Below, in pieces: positions 37,502-49,460 of a DNA stretch of 64,000 bases. Position numbers and translations under genes: made by a program. Below the pieces are notes generated by a model, which was given only the letters and a program-made list of their open reading frames with translations, did no database searches and was not told the origin of the DNA. The DNA comes from Ischnura elegans (Eukaryota; Arthropoda; Insecta; Odonata; Coenagrionidae), in contig NC_060251.1 in the NCBI RefSeq assembly GCF_921293095.1, forward strand, positions 91,374,566 through 91,438,565, written 5' to 3'. The first letter of the stretch is position 1, and every line of letters begins with the position of its first letter.

Positions 37502-38489
37502 GCCACTTCTAACTTAAAATTACATCCAAATAATTACAGCGAGAAAGAGTACATACCTCACAGCTTTTCGTAGGGGTGAAATGTTTTCTTCTTATCGCCA
37601 AAATGCACTTCTTCTTCAACTCAGGATCTTTTGGAAAGCTAAAACCTTGAACCATGTCCCGGAGTTTCCATTACGTCATCCCGACAATAAACACACGAAA
37701 GGCATTTTTAACAAAAATATCTCACAAACACGTTTCTGAAGCCCAGTGAATGAAATTAAAGAATAAGGGAAACTTCACTATTACCAGACACTCTATTTTT
37801 CACAAACTTAACCACAAAAATCCCTGAAATGTGGTAAGACGTTACGTAAACGACGCGATCTCCAACGCCTTGTGCTAGCTTGTGAAGACATGTGATCTTT
37901 CTAGGAGGATATGGCACGATGGCACCAGATGGCACCACCCGCGAAAGAAAATAGTCCCAGACCGAATACAGTTTTATCGATGAGATACAATTTTATCAAT
38001 GTATATGAATTTGCCAGTCCTCTTGCATCTTTTTTCGTCATTAAAGGAAATAAAGAAACAAAACCTTCTAAGTAACTTCCTAAGCGCGATTTTTGTATCT
38101 TGATTGTCCACCCTCGTATTTAGGTACGAAAACTTCCTGTGCCGTCTGGGAATACTTACTATCCTGTTTTTCAAAACTTTTCCCACCTGGTTTTGGACCC
38201 CCCCCCAAACGAAATTCCTGACTACGCCACTGTACACAATAGTTTCTGTAATTGTGTGAAAAAAGCTCATTTAGAAGTTCTTCCCTTCACGTTTTAGGAT
38301 GTAACCTATTTGTGTGGCTGACAATGAGACATCGCTAGAGTGATGTTCAGTATTAGAATGCCGATCTTATTTTCTGAAACGAAATAGGTGTGGTAGAAAA
38401 AAGTCACAGCTTTCTTCCACATAGGCCCGGGTGCGATTCTCATCTTAAGATTTTGTAGTATAAGTTCCGTTGAGAAACTACTAATACCA

Positions 38490-38585
38490 AGTACCTCGAT
38501 AGCCGAGGTTGTTAAATCTCTAGTTCGTGATATTGTAATATGTAGGTCCTGGGTTCAAGACCACATGAAGGCTAATTTTTTTTAT
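38490..38585 (+). mobile_element. tRNA-like SINE head
   Basis: An A-box-like CGATAGCCGAGGTTG (near 38498) and a B-box-like GGGTTCAAGACC (near 38551) are spaced as in a long-variable-arm tRNA such as Leu or Ser. The flanks do not pair as an acceptor stem. Confidence 0.4.
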
Positions 38586-38699
38586 GCCCTATAACTTTAG
38601 AAATCACTGTTGCAACTCATCCCCATTCGTTTAATTTAGTTTATTAGCGATTTTTTAAATTTTTATGTTAATTTATGGATTTTTAGTTTTTATTTTATC

Positions 38700-39203
38700 C
38701 TACCCTTCCTGTACCCTTCATTGAGGCTGGCCAAACCCTTCCCGTACCCTCCAGGAAGGAGAGGGCATACCCACCAATGTTCTAAAATACCCTTCGTGTA
38801 CCCTTGCTGAAGGGTACAGGAAGGGTACACTTATCCTTCCTGTACCCTTCATCGAGGCTGGCCTAACCCTTCCCGTACCCTCCAGGAAGGAGAGGGCGTA
38901 CCCACCAATGTTCTAAAATACCCTTCGTGTACCCTTGCTGAAGGGTACAGGAAGGGTACACCTATCCTTCGTGTACCCTTGCTGAAGGGTACAGGAAGGG
39001 TACACTTATCCTTCCTGTACCCTTCATCGAGGCTGGCCAAACCCTTCCCGTACCCTCCAGGAAGGAGAGAGCGTACCCACCAATGTTCTAAAATACCCTT
39101 CGTGTACCCTTGCTGAAGGGTACAGGAAGGGTACACCTATCCTTCCTGTACCCTCAATGGAGGGTAAACCTCTCCTTAATGGAGGAGTTTATTTTTATCA
39201 GGG
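38700..39203. repeat. minisatellite B, 131-bp unit, about 3.5 copies
   Basis: The marker CCTTCCTGTACCC begins at 38704, 38835, 39010 and 39141: steps of 131, 175 and 131. The 175 step is 131 plus a duplicated 44-bp sub-segment (GTGTACCCTTGCTGAAGGG...). Units contain GGGTACAGGAAGGGTA and its complement, so each can fold. The right edge (39179-39203) is the complement of the left edge of minisatellite A (34634-34658), 23 of 25 bases. Confidence 0.95.
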
Positions 39204-39204
39204 C

Positions 39205-42200
39205 TACGCAATGAGGGACTAAAAAAAGTCATTCTAAATGAAAAAAATGTGGCATGAATGCTGGAAAAACAAACATTCACTGTTACAGGCATATGCGGAA
39301 GCCTAAAAGTAAAAAGCCATTTAATTTTTTTAAACTCGTAAGTAAAGGTAAATATATTATACATATAGATCGATCACAATGAACATCAGCGTGAAAACCT
39401 CGATATGCCATTTACTTGGTAAATTTTGATCGATTAAATGACTTCATAATGAGTATCCCATGGCCATCACTGCAAGAGGTAAAAACCCACAACACACAGC
39501 CCGGAGTTGTTTTTGTTACTCTCTTTTTCCCTTCCATTTCTGCAAAAAAACGATCCAATGAAGAAATTTTTTTCCAATCCAAGTCAGATTCATGCAAATA
39601 AACTGTAATGGCAAGTCAAGAAGTTGACGAAGTAACCAGAATATGCCCGGACGGGTCTCGCTACATTACAAAAACATAAATCAGTGAAAATAAGCACACA
39701 AGCAATGGGATAATTAAGAAAATGTCAGTGGCTTTCCTGTAAAATTGATGGGATAGATGTTATGGCTCTGACAAGAAAAAATAATTCATTAGGTGATTAA
39801 AAAAGTAAGAAGGTTGACTTTTAATTACTTAATTAAAAGTCAACTCTCCCCCAAAATGCTGCTGCTACGACTGTCATTCCTATAACTGAACAAATCCCCA
39901 ATTTCATACCTTCTCCCGAGATGAATCCCTCGAAAATATTTCTTGTAATGGTCTTGGCTCTGACCCCTGCTTTTTGTATTTGAGTTCAAGCATTTTGATG
40001 CATTTGCTAAAATTGATTCCAATGATATTCCTTTACACAGGATAATGGAACGAATTCTTCATGCAATTCACCTGGAGTTAATAAGAAGACTGTCATCAAG
40101 GAGGGAGAGACAACATAGTCATCTCATAAGACACATCTCATCAAGAGCAGCGGATGGCTCATCATAAAAAATGCACATTTCAACTCAAAGAGGAGAGGCT
40201 TTTGACAATTTTCATTTTCCTCAAGCATCTGATGCAAGTAAATTTTTACAGGTTTTTATGAGCCCTTGCTGAGCAATGGACAGTTGCTTATGAACAAAAA
40301 CATGGAGACTCCTCTTTGATGTTTGTACAAAGTTTCATCATAATAAGCATCAAAAGCTGAAAAGGAAGTAATATACTTCCATCAGCAAATTTCATACTAT
40401 ATGTTTTTGGAAGGCGTCCAGAGAATTAAAAGTAAGTTTTGTGTTAAAATGTTGCTAGGAATTAAGAGAAAATTTAATTCTAATTGTACATACAATAAAT
40501 ATCATTATAAAATTTATCTGCAATGATATAAATAAATACAACATATTGTGGACATGCAATCTACACTTCCATGAAGATAAAATATGGCACATGTCACACT
40601 ATCGATATCAGGATTGTTGAAAAACTTGAAAAATTTAGCAAGATCCTGAGTAAGACTGAAAAAACAATTTTTACTAAAACAGAGGGAATGGAGGAACTTC
40701 TTAATTCAGTTCTCAAACTTGCAATCCTTGCCGATCTAATATGGAATATAATTTTACTTTATAGTGTGCAATTAAATTTTGCTCAAGCGATCAATTAGTA
40801 AAAAGTTAAGGCATTTTGTTTCAATCATAAGAACTCATTAAATTCCACATGTTAATAGGTCTATGTTCCTAAAATATGACACACACTGCAAGGAATTACT
40901 AAAAATAGGGGTTTACCTCGACTCATCACATTTTTCCTAAAAGAAATTAGAACCTTGAAAAAACAACACCCAGCTAGCTAAAAGTCTCAAAAAAATATTG
41001 AATGAATGAAGGGTACAAAATTATGTATTAAGAGCAGAATTGGTAACTGAAAATTAACTGAACATTGCATAATTATCATACACTCTCTTCAATTCTCACC
41101 TTCAAAGAGCAAGGTGGCATCGAAAGAGGAACTGGCCCCATTACCCTGAATATTTGGAATTTCATATGCCAATGACTTAGTCCAGGGTGAGCTCTACCCT
41201 CATATATCCAACAAACCTACGGGTTGAATCACAAATACATTGAAGTCTTAAGTAAACCCCAAAAACTTTTCTAGTTACAGCCTTGCGAAAGTATTTCAAT
41301 CAAGCTTATAAAACATGAACCAATAAATAAGTAAATGAAGAAGCTAACATAAGACTCATACTGACCATTATTGATGGTACAATTACAATAGATTTCCATT
41401 ATGAAAGAGAATTATTTATCCCTACATATTTCTCTATCAACACCATGAAGCCCTAGTGCATCCAAGTTAAGGACACTACTTTCCATCAGTAACTGGTCTT
41501 CTGATAAGAAAATTTCAATACACTATCTATAAAACAAACTGATGCTTAGTAAATAAACATACACATTTCGTTGCCATGAAATGAATTTATTATTGAACAG
41601 AAAATTGGAGGTGGCTTTGGTAAATTAGTAATTTATTTTTTAATGATTAAAAAATATGAATTTATATTTGAAAACCATGCTGTACTATGTATTGTTCACT
41701 ATTTTTCCACCATATATTTTTAATAAAGTATGTTTTTCAACATCTCATGTGTTTAATTCCCAAACTACCAACCATTCCAAGCAGCAATCAATATCCCAAT
41801 AACCTCTAGACAACATTGTTGATGTTAACATACGACAAGTATGGAATATCCATTTTAATCCAAGTAACAATAAATGGATATTTATCAAATATCCAAAGGA
41901 CCCGCCAAACAACATTGAAGCAATGTCCAAGAGTGGACATTCATTACAGCACAAGTAGATATCTTCACAACGTCCAATGAGTAGATAATGGGTGTTCTTA
42001 TTAGGGTTAATAGTAATCCGAAGACATACAAACAAAACATCTGTGCACTTCAATACTATAGATAACATGTGCTACCAATGGATACTGCTCGAATAATAAT
42101 TTTTTAATATCACCAATATTACACCTTGGACATATATGCAATATTATTTTTATAACTCGCCATGGATGTTACAAACAGGATATCTATGTAACCTGGACAA

Positions 42201-44110
42201 AATACCCATCGTGTAATAACATGTTTTGGATATATCAACCTTATTTGATATTTGATGGATATAGTCAGCTGCTTGGGGTATAATAGAAAAATTTATAGTT
42301 TTATCTAGTTATGGTCAACCTGCCAGCTCCCCCTTTACCCTCCCAAATCCATCAAATCCTCAACGGTCGTGGATTCAAAGATGGATACTGTGATATTCAA
42401 ACCAGAACATGAAGGGTACTAAATAAAACCCTATACATATTTGTTACAGTTAAAATGTGAATGACTTGTACATTAATCAGGGTGACCAACACATCAAAGG
42501 AGAAAAATTCATGCATAATTCCTGGTTTTCAAGAGAAATTTCACAACATACCAGGTTAATCTTACGCGATTATTCTGATAGGTAAGAATTTTAAAACACC
42601 CAAAATTACTTAAATACTTATAAATAATATATACTTCAAGATGTTCCTCAATGAGGTATATAACACAAATATATCCAAGGTTGGGCACACACCAGTGACG
42701 TCATTGCAACATTAGCAGAGCCGGAACGCACTTTCCTTAACTTTCTTTAGAAGTGAAATATTAGTCTGTGTGTTTTTGTTGTTACAAGTCATTATTTACA
42801 TTTTCTTACTACATTTTTGTTTTGGTTTATAATGTATAAGTTACAAATTTTGAGGCAATAAAATTGATAAAAGTGATTTGACTATTATGTCTTTTGTTAA
42901 CCAGCGCCAGAATGGCATACCGGCGAGTTCCAGCACCATGACACCACTGGCACACACAGTACAGAGCACAATTAAAGATACAAAATATTCACATATGTAC
43001 CTATATTTTCGGTGGCACTATCGCTTTCCTCAGAGTAAGGAAAATGACCATCTTATAAAAAATAGTATATTTATGTATGTATTTACAAGGACAATGAATT
43101 AGCCCAAATTGTATTTCAAATTTAAATTTATTCAATACAAGCCTAAATTCTGCTCCGACCTGATCATTAGATGTTGACGTCACCTGGCATTCTATTCTTC
43201 ATGTTTTTTAATCTTATTTGAGTCAAGAGTGCTAGACATTTTGACTCTGTTGTCTTGTCTGACATTCCACGTTTTAATGCAGCTATAAAAATTCTACTAA
43301 GATACTACACTTTAAAATTATGACAAACACGTTTTAGTCCAGAAAATGGGTGTTGAACAGGAAAAATTTTATGTGAAATGAATTTCATACAAAAGATTTA
43401 GAAATTCTTGGATGGAGCAAAAATTCATGAATAATTCATGCATAATTCCAGAGTCTAAACATATATGCACAATTCCAGATTTTCTCGGTTGCTGGACACC
43501 CTATTATGTATTGCTACATGTTGTTCTATCAGTAACTAAAATCTAGGACCTTGATTTCAAATATGTAGCTTCCTACAAATAGGAAATATTCCCACTTGGA
43601 AGTCTTTGCTCTTTGGCGATAACAACTACATTTCCACATATTCACTGCAGGGGTGGGAACGAGGGATGGTCAGAGGGGAATGGTTTGGGGAAGGGAACAG
43701 CACACTGCTGATCTCGTGCACTAGCAACCACTGCCTGTATTGTTCCCCCTGGTCAAAATCCCCCAAATATTTTTCTGGCTACAGCCTTGTTGTGCATTCA
43801 TAAGCCACAACTGCTCTCTGAGCCTGAAACTGCAGCCAATCGGTAGCAAAGTGAAGCAGAGACAGTGGCTAAAGCATAAGATCCACAAATTTGCCTAAGC
43901 TGTCTTTGCCAAACCTCTTCTCACCCCCTAAAAAGTTCATGGCCTGGGAAGAACTCAGAGAAATGAATGGCTACTGAAACATGCTTCAGTTGCACTATCT
44001 ATGATAAGAATACATGTTGGGAGTGTGCTCCAATACCCATAGTCACAATCTATTGACACTTATGAGTTCAAGTCTTGTATACATCCCTTTACCATATGAG
44101 TAAATAATAG
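39205..44110. other. long stretch without a supported gene
   Basis: AT-rich. A 32-bp hairpin (39813-39844; 15-bp perfect arms around CT) is present. 41810-42290 has many GGATAT/ATATCC words and may be a degenerate repeat. TGACGTCA occurs at 42696-42703 and 43175-43182. The 107-codon minus frame at 41745-42068 has no recognised motif. Confidence 0.5.
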
Positions 44111-44116
44111 TAAGCT

Positions 44117-44319
44117 CATAGGCAGATCTAAGGGGGGGGGGGCACGCACCCCCCCCCAGACCCTTAAAAAATATGCAAGATTTTTAATATGGTCCTGTTA
44201 TCATTTCGTTCGTTTTGTATTACGGGGTATCCTTGTGCCCCCCCCCCACCCCCCCAAAAAAAATCCTCAACCTGGCCTTGCTTGTGTCCCCCAAAAAAGA
44301 AATCCTGGATCCGCCCCTG
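44117..44319. mobile_element. hAT-type MITE of the CAGGGGCGGATCC family
   Basis: Starts CATAGGCAGATCTAAGG; the right end, read inverted, is CAGGGGCGGATCCAGG. A perfect 8-bp duplication AGTAAGCT lies at 44109-44116 and 44320-44327. Interior blocks (CAGACCCTTAAAAA, ATCATTTCGTTCGTTTTGTAT, ATCCTTGTGCCCCC) are shared with the copy at 57274-57469. Confidence 0.92.
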
Positions 44320-44329
44320 AGTAAGCTTA

Positions 44330-45520
44330 TGAATAATTGCGATGAAATGTCTTTCTTTCCGTGATAAGAAGGGCACTACAAAACTTGCAGAGGCGGATAC
44401 ATAAGGGAGGATGCACCCCCTCCTTGTGGGACCGCCATTGCCTAACATCGCAGAACCACAATTCCACAATTATAACTATTTTATATCATAAGATGGCATT
44501 GCCTTCTACATGTGTACAATCATTTTAAATAAAAACTTTCTTAAACTTTGCTTGTGACTTCATTATTTTTCGGTACAATAAAAGTAAAGGTAGCTCAACA
44601 TATCTTTTGCCCCCCATTCATAATTTTTTCAAATAGGCATGGTTGACCCTCTGACCCTGACCCTCCAAAATTCTGGGCATGAGCAGTGGTGAAAAAATAT
44701 ATGTAATTAGCTCCCTGGAAATAGTATGTAAAAAATTCCTTGTTTTGTTTAGACTATGCATTTGCTGTTTTGGAACAAATGCGAATATGAGTTGGACAAA
44801 AATGGAGATTTTCTCATTTGAAGAATTTACCCAAATGAGTGACAAGGCATGAAACTACGTAGGGCAATAGAATTAAGCAAAATCATCGGCATCATTAGGT
44901 AAATAGGAATAGATACATATTTGGAATATTGGCTGAGACATGAAATGATCATCCTTCAGTTTTTTTCTAGTAGTATGTTCTTCAAAGTTCTCTTCATTTT
45001 CCTCAAATTTAGGAGACATTTCATCATCACTAAATTATGGTCACTATCACTATCAGCCCCAGGGTTGCTTTTGTAGACTTTTATCAAGTTTCTAAATCTC
45101 TCCTTCACCAAATGTAGTCTTCATGGGTGAAATTGGATGGAGATAAGATTATTGAATATTACCCTAGGCTATAACTGGTCTTCAGTGTCACAGGTCATAA
45201 AATGGCTCTCGACTCAGTGAGGAATGGGGTATCTTGGGCGTGAAGTTCTGCATGCCTCCATTTGGTGAGTTTGCAACAATATTTGTGAACATTTGTTTAG
45301 ATTAAAGGGAGGATTAACATCTTTGACTTGCAAGGGCAGGGTGCCTTTTAAATGTATTCAAAGGGGTTGTTTCATGGTGTGTGTGTGTGAGAGCACTGAC
45401 TTGTTTGTGCATGTTACTAGTTCTCTAAGCCAAGTATTTAATATTTTTATTTTAGTTAATTTTGACATTGACTGCATGCTTTGAAATGTGTGGCTAATGG
45501 TGACATTTTATCATAATTAT
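44330..45520. other. no gene; possible hAT fragment at 44388
   Basis: CAGAGGCGGATACATAAGG at about 44388 resembles a left end of the CAGGGGCGGATCC family without a partner. The rest is AT-rich and non-coding. Confidence 0.4.
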
Positions 45521-45527
45521 CTTCCAG

Positions 45528-47060
45528 AGACTGTAGTGGCAGCCATTGCTATTGAACAGAGATGGCTACTTGTGAAGATGGAGAACAGACATGGAGGCAT
45601 TTTAGTCGCTGAAATTAAAAAATACTGGGAAAGGAAAAGGACAAAAAAGAATTGAAAGTATCCTGATGTAAGTAATTCTTCATCCATGGAGACTGATGAT
45701 GACAGAATACTGAAACCACCATCACCTGGTAAATGTTTACATATAAGAATTTGCTTTTTTGAGTGCTTGTAAGTGTGCAAATATAAGTGTAAAGCTTATC
45801 TATTCTGTTTTCAGTTGCATGAGTGCCTCCTAAGAAGGAAATATTGCACTTAAAGATTCCTCAAACAATGTTGGAGTAAAGGAGCCTGAAACTTTTCTAT
45901 AGAATTGCAGTGTTATTTCTGAAGAATAAGTGAAGTCCAATTGTTAGCACCTGGCGCACCCAATGAGGTCAGGGGTATCGGGGAAGATTTCTCGGGATTT
46001 GCACCGCGTAAGGTCCTCCATTTCTCCCTTCAATGTTTCCGCAAGCAACTCACCAATCGTCTTCGGGGATTCTGGAATCCAAGGTTGGATTCCTAAATCG
46101 TGTGATTCCTGAATCTCTGAAGACGATGGGTAAGTTGCTTGTCGAAACGTTTGAATGAGATCTGGAGGACCTTATCCGGTGCAAATCATGAGAAATCTTC
46201 ACTGCTATTGTTAGCTGGGAAAGAACCTGAAAGAGGAGTATTTGGTTGGTATTTCATTTACATTGTCAACTGTTTGACTTCATAGCCTCCTAAGTGTTAA
46301 TATGCTCATGGTACTTTATATAGATTATCACTTTGAGTCTTAAACTTAAGTTATGATACCATCATTACCTCCTTGTTGATATTTAATTTTATGATAACTC
46401 TGGGATGTACTTAGAAATTAAAAATGCTGTGCCACTATGTTCAATGGTACTCAGCAATTACCATAGATAATTAATTATCTGGTTATCTCATTTTTCAGAT
46501 TTTATTTCATGAAGGAAAGATCTTCGAACATCATGTTTAAGAGCAGTCAGAATTATCAAATGAGGACTGGGCTTAACAAAAGTCAACAACAAGTGTTGTA
46601 ACCTAATACAGAATGAGTTAGCTGTGTCTTTCTGTTTGAAGGGCCACTCAGAAAACAAGATAGCCTTAGAAGTGCATTTTAGCTCCATTATAAATGTCAC
46701 ATTTGGTAAGTACTTTGTAATCATTGGTGCTTTCGATTTACTCTTCCCTTATCTTGGAATACAGTTGAATGAATAGAGCTTTTCAGCATATGTACATATT
46801 TCATTTTCAGCATAATATCTAATCCAATTATGAATACTTTGCAGGCAGTGTAAAAGCCAAAATAAGCCTGATTTGATACTATCAGTATGAAAAGAAGCAT
46901 CAGGGAATGATTCCAGGCCTTGAAATACAGAGCAGAGAAAGGGAATAAGAAACGAGAAAGTGTTCTGAAAGGCAATTCAAAGGGGGTCTCGAAGAAACAT
47001 GATTCTTCCAATTTGCCTATCTCAGAAACTGCTAGCGTGGAAGGGCAGTTTTGCTTGTAG
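45528..47060 (+). pseudogene. decayed multi-exon coding region, unidentified
   Basis: Exon-like block 1 (45528-45728) follows ATCTTCCAG and ends CCTG|GTAAAT. In one frame it reads VVAAIAIEQRWLLVKMEN, AEIKKYWERKRTKKN, one TGA, then VSNSSSMETDDDRILKPPSP. One stop in about 66 codons is far fewer than chance. Block 2 starts at 45815 after TTTTCAG, in phase, reading VPPKKEILHLKIPQ, again with stops. Block 3 (46500-46703) lies between TTTTTCAG and TTTG|GTAAGT, with a frame ending NELAVSFCLKGHSENKIALE. Block 4 (about 46865-47060) reads ALKYRAEKGNKKRE with no stop for about 50 codons. Splice signals are intact but frames are broken. The start resembles N-termini of Harbinger-type transposase genes only loosely; I do not assign a family. 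Confidence 0.5.
45980..46206. mobile_element. snap-back element with about 95-bp inverted arms
   Basis: The left arm (about 45989-46080) and right arm (about 46105-46205) are complementary through GAAGATTTCTCG, GATTTGCACCG, AAGGTCCTCCA, AAGCAACT and ATCGTCTTC, with scattered mismatches. It lies inside the intron-like region of the pseudogene at 45.5-47.1 kb. Each arm carries a GAAGACGAT...CGAAAC or GGAAAC motif reminiscent of Penelope-like element tails. Confidence 0.7.
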
Positions 47061-47069
47061 TCTCATAAC

Positions 47070-48420
47070 ATGATTGTTGGATAAGGTGAGGTCAGCGACT
47101 GATCACTGTAACGACAGACACAGCTAGAAATGTCATTAATGCTGCTTGATTTTTGTCTCACAAGGGAGTAGGAATGATTCTTTGCCTTCTTGAATGCCCT
47201 ATTTTTTATGATTTTCAGAATGCCAAATGCCGCTAGGAATAGGTCCAAGTTTGGTTGAATATCCTTTCGTATAGCTGAAATAAATTAATTTTAGTTCATT
47301 TCTTTCCTATGAACCTAACTCAAATGCTATAGAATGCCCTACCCTTAAGCAGCTCCATTGGTGAAGTGGTGAAGATTACGGCTTATTCCAAATATGGAGA
47401 CATAGAATGCTGCAGGAACGCTAGGGTGTGTTTGCTTGTGGTGATCAGCTTCCTTATCATCATAGAACACAGCAATTTCATAATAGGGCATTCATAATCG
47501 TGCTTGCTATGGCAGTGAACAACTGAATGTGTAAATTGTATGAAGAAAACTTCTTTAAAAATAACATTTCTTAATTACCATATGCTGATGTTCCCTGTCA
47601 CCACAAGCTTGAATGCGTATGTCCTCGTATGAAATGGCTGTGTTTCTTGGCGATTAAGGAGTTGACCACTAAAAGGAGAGGCCACATTAAATAGTGTACA
47701 CTAGTGTTGCTATTGCATTTCATGCCTCCGTGTTCGGAATTAGGCTTCAATATATTATGTCAAATATAACTTTTTTTAAATATTCCCCTGCCTGTTAGGA
47801 TCTGCTGCAACAGAAAATTTGAAAATGAATTCAATCTAGACTAAAAAATTGAATGCAAGTTTATGTTAAGACCCCAACCCTAACTATAATTAATGATGTA
47901 AAACTATAATTTGTTAATTCTCCTATTTTGATATTGGAGTCATGTGTGAGACTAATGTTTTTCGTACTGTTCCTTGTGGGGGATCCATTGTGCTTGAGAC
48001 TTTTACATAAGTATTGCTGTAATTCTATAATTTCCACTTGAAAATGATCATGCTATCTGCTGGTTAGCTATATCTTTTGTTTTGTATTGATGGAGACCTG
48101 TCTATTTCTTTCCATTTTGGGTTATGAACTACCTTGTAGCTCATTGTTTTTTCCAACAGTCATTTCCCCAGGTGGGGCTGTTCTGATTACAAAATCAGTT
48201 GCTCTGTGGTGTTTGGTGCTTGTGATATCATTGCTGTTGTGACCTCTAAATACCGTTTGCTTGAATATATAATGGATTTTAATGCTTGCTGCGAAAATAA
48301 AAGTTTATTTTCAAAATTCTGTCGATTCTGTTGATTTCTCTATTAAACCCAGACCTAGAAATTATTTGAATTTAATGGAATACCCCGCCTTGGTAGCAGT
48401 ATCAACGTGATATAAAAAAA
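47070..48420. other. no gene seen
   Basis: AT-rich sequence with occasional acceptor-like tracts but no coherent frame. Confidence 0.45.
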
Positions 48421-48424
48421 TCCC

Positions 48425-48720
48425 GATAGATGGCGCCACTGTCGCGATGTTGCTCAGTTAGTTCTCGATAGTGCCGGTAGGTGTCCCTTGCGTCTGTGAC
48501 GTCACCGAAAAGAAACTGTTGCCTAGGGGGGCCTTCACAGTTCGGCGTTGCGTTGACGCCGCGGCTAGCGAGCCAATCAGAGTCCGTCTTTGAGAATTGA
48601 TGACGTCACGTCTCCAGCTCGCTGCGTCGTCGCAGAAAAACTGAACCTGTCGGATTTTCTCTGCGTCAAGGCGGCAGTACGCCGACGATTTCGAATTGGT
48701 GTTTGTTTCTGGGTATACAA
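48425..48720. promoter_or_regulatory. GC-rich promoter-like block with CCAAT and two TGACGTCA sites
   Basis: A CpG-containing block holds TGACGTCA at 48497-48504 and 48601-48608, and GCCAATCAG at about 48572. These are the palindromic CRE/ATF site and the CCAAT box of animal promoters. A 63-codon plus frame starts at 48590 but lacks a recognised domain. It may be a host promoter or internal promoter of a repeat, because its left part is inversely repeated at 49384-49404. Confidence 0.35.
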
Positions 48721-49404
48721 ATATGCAAGATTAGCTCTAATGGGAGTGGCAAATGCTATTTATTTCATTATTTACTATTAAATTGAAGTGTTCAGCTTAG
48801 ATATTTCGTATCTTTCCTAAACATAAGACAAATGTTAACCCTAAATTAGATTACAATCACTGAGGAGCATAGATTAGCGTAACTAATACCCGTAAATGGT
48901 ATCAAAAGCTAAATACAGCGTGAGAGGTGCTTTTTGGTAGCTAAGGTAGTTAAAATTCCATTTTATATCCAATAATTGTGCCCTCATGATCTACTCAGTT
49001 AGAGCTATTTAGATAACATGACTAGGACAATCTGTTTGAACAATAGATATCATTAATAAATATTCCTGATAAGATTCCACGTTACTCATGTTCATTGAGT
49101 GTATGTAATTAGCTATTTGTCGAATATTCCGAGCTAGGAAATAAAATTTAAAGGTCATAATAATGCATAGGCAAGGGCCATCACTACATGCATTATTATC
49201 GACTTTATGGTCGCCATATTAACTTCAAATGCTATTTATAGTTAAGAAGAATATTTTAAGAAATGAAATTGTGTTAACATGCAGAAAACAACGTATGTAT
49301 TGTGCGATTAGTTCGAAATCATAAGATGATATGCTCACAGGCTGATTTTTAGGAGCCGACGCTTTTTGCCTTTCATTTGTTTTCGCAACGCAGAGCTGTG
49401 AAGG
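48532..49404. mobile_element. possible element bounded by 21-bp inverted repeats
   Basis: 48532-48552 and the complement of 49384-49404 match at 19 of 21 positions (CCTTCACAG[T/C]TC[G/T]GCGTTGCG). Outside them both sides read GG(C/A)GCC-like text. No target duplication was identified. A third related motif (CGCAACGCCGAGCTG) is at 49444-49458, cut off by the mitochondrial insert. Confidence 0.35.
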
Positions 49405-49460
49405 GCTCCAACTTGCTGCGATGAGTTAGCTCCGCCCCCAAGTACGCAACGCCGAGCTGA

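Larger units (their letters stand above)
36878..37705 (-). pseudogene. THAP-domain protein remnant (two exons)
   Basis: Exon 1 (37705 down to 37557) begins MPFVC and keeps a C-x-x-x-then-stop where the second zinc cysteine should be. After a frameshift it reads FPKDPELKKKCILAIRRK and FTPTKSCE, the core of a C2CH THAP finger. A GT donor follows (GAG|GTATGT). Exon 2 starts at 37048 after TTAATTTTAG with VSELHIGPCDIRK, matching the family's CSxHF..xDIRK end with the Cys displaced, then a stop. A second frame continues with VPRLEEGTIASLLP, like the linker after THAP domains in transposases. At least two stops and a frameshift make it non-functional. Known role of the family: DNA binding by transposases or host regulators. 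Confidence 0.8.
35606..38150 (-). mobile_element. THAP-domain DNA transposon, decayed
   Basis: The 14-bp terminal inverted repeats are exact (CCCAGACGGCACAG). A 3-bp duplication AAT flanks the element at 35603-35605 and 38151-38153. The insertion point is confirmed by the empty site in the related MITE at 28653-28926. The minus strand carries remains of a THAP DNA-binding domain in two exons (36878-37705). A 148-bp palindrome (35933-36080) and two shorter perfect palindromes lie inside. A 3-bp duplication plus a THAP protein suggests a PIF/Harbinger-like or related group. No DDE catalytic region is visible, so it is internally deleted. Confidence 0.75.
35420..38232. mobile_element. hAT-type MITE split by a 2.5-kb DNA transposon
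   Basis: The left part (35420-35605) starts CAGTGGCGTAGCCAGG; the right part (38154-38232) ends ACGCCACTG. The two parts are collinear with the intact relative at 28653-28926, and the junction matches once the 35606-38150 insert and one AAT are removed. Its own flanks (GACATATT/TACACAAT) are a poor 8-bp duplication, so the insertion is old or one flank has mutated. Confidence 0.8.

Noticed and set aside
38849-39136. 95-codon minus-strand frame
   Set aside because: It is a translation of the 131-bp minisatellite.
41745-42068. 107-codon minus frame
   Set aside because: It lies in a segment rich in repeated GGATAT/ATATCC words and shows no domain.
42878-43102. Possible decayed THAP domain (frame with HYRFPQSKEN)
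   Set aside because: Only a short FP-like resemblance, with no zinc-ligand pattern.
43640-43795. Another hAT MITE starting CAGGGGTGGGAACG and ending CTACAGCCTTG
   Set aside because: The ends are only loosely matched and no 8-bp duplication was found. A similar right end at about 41280 suggests fragments only.
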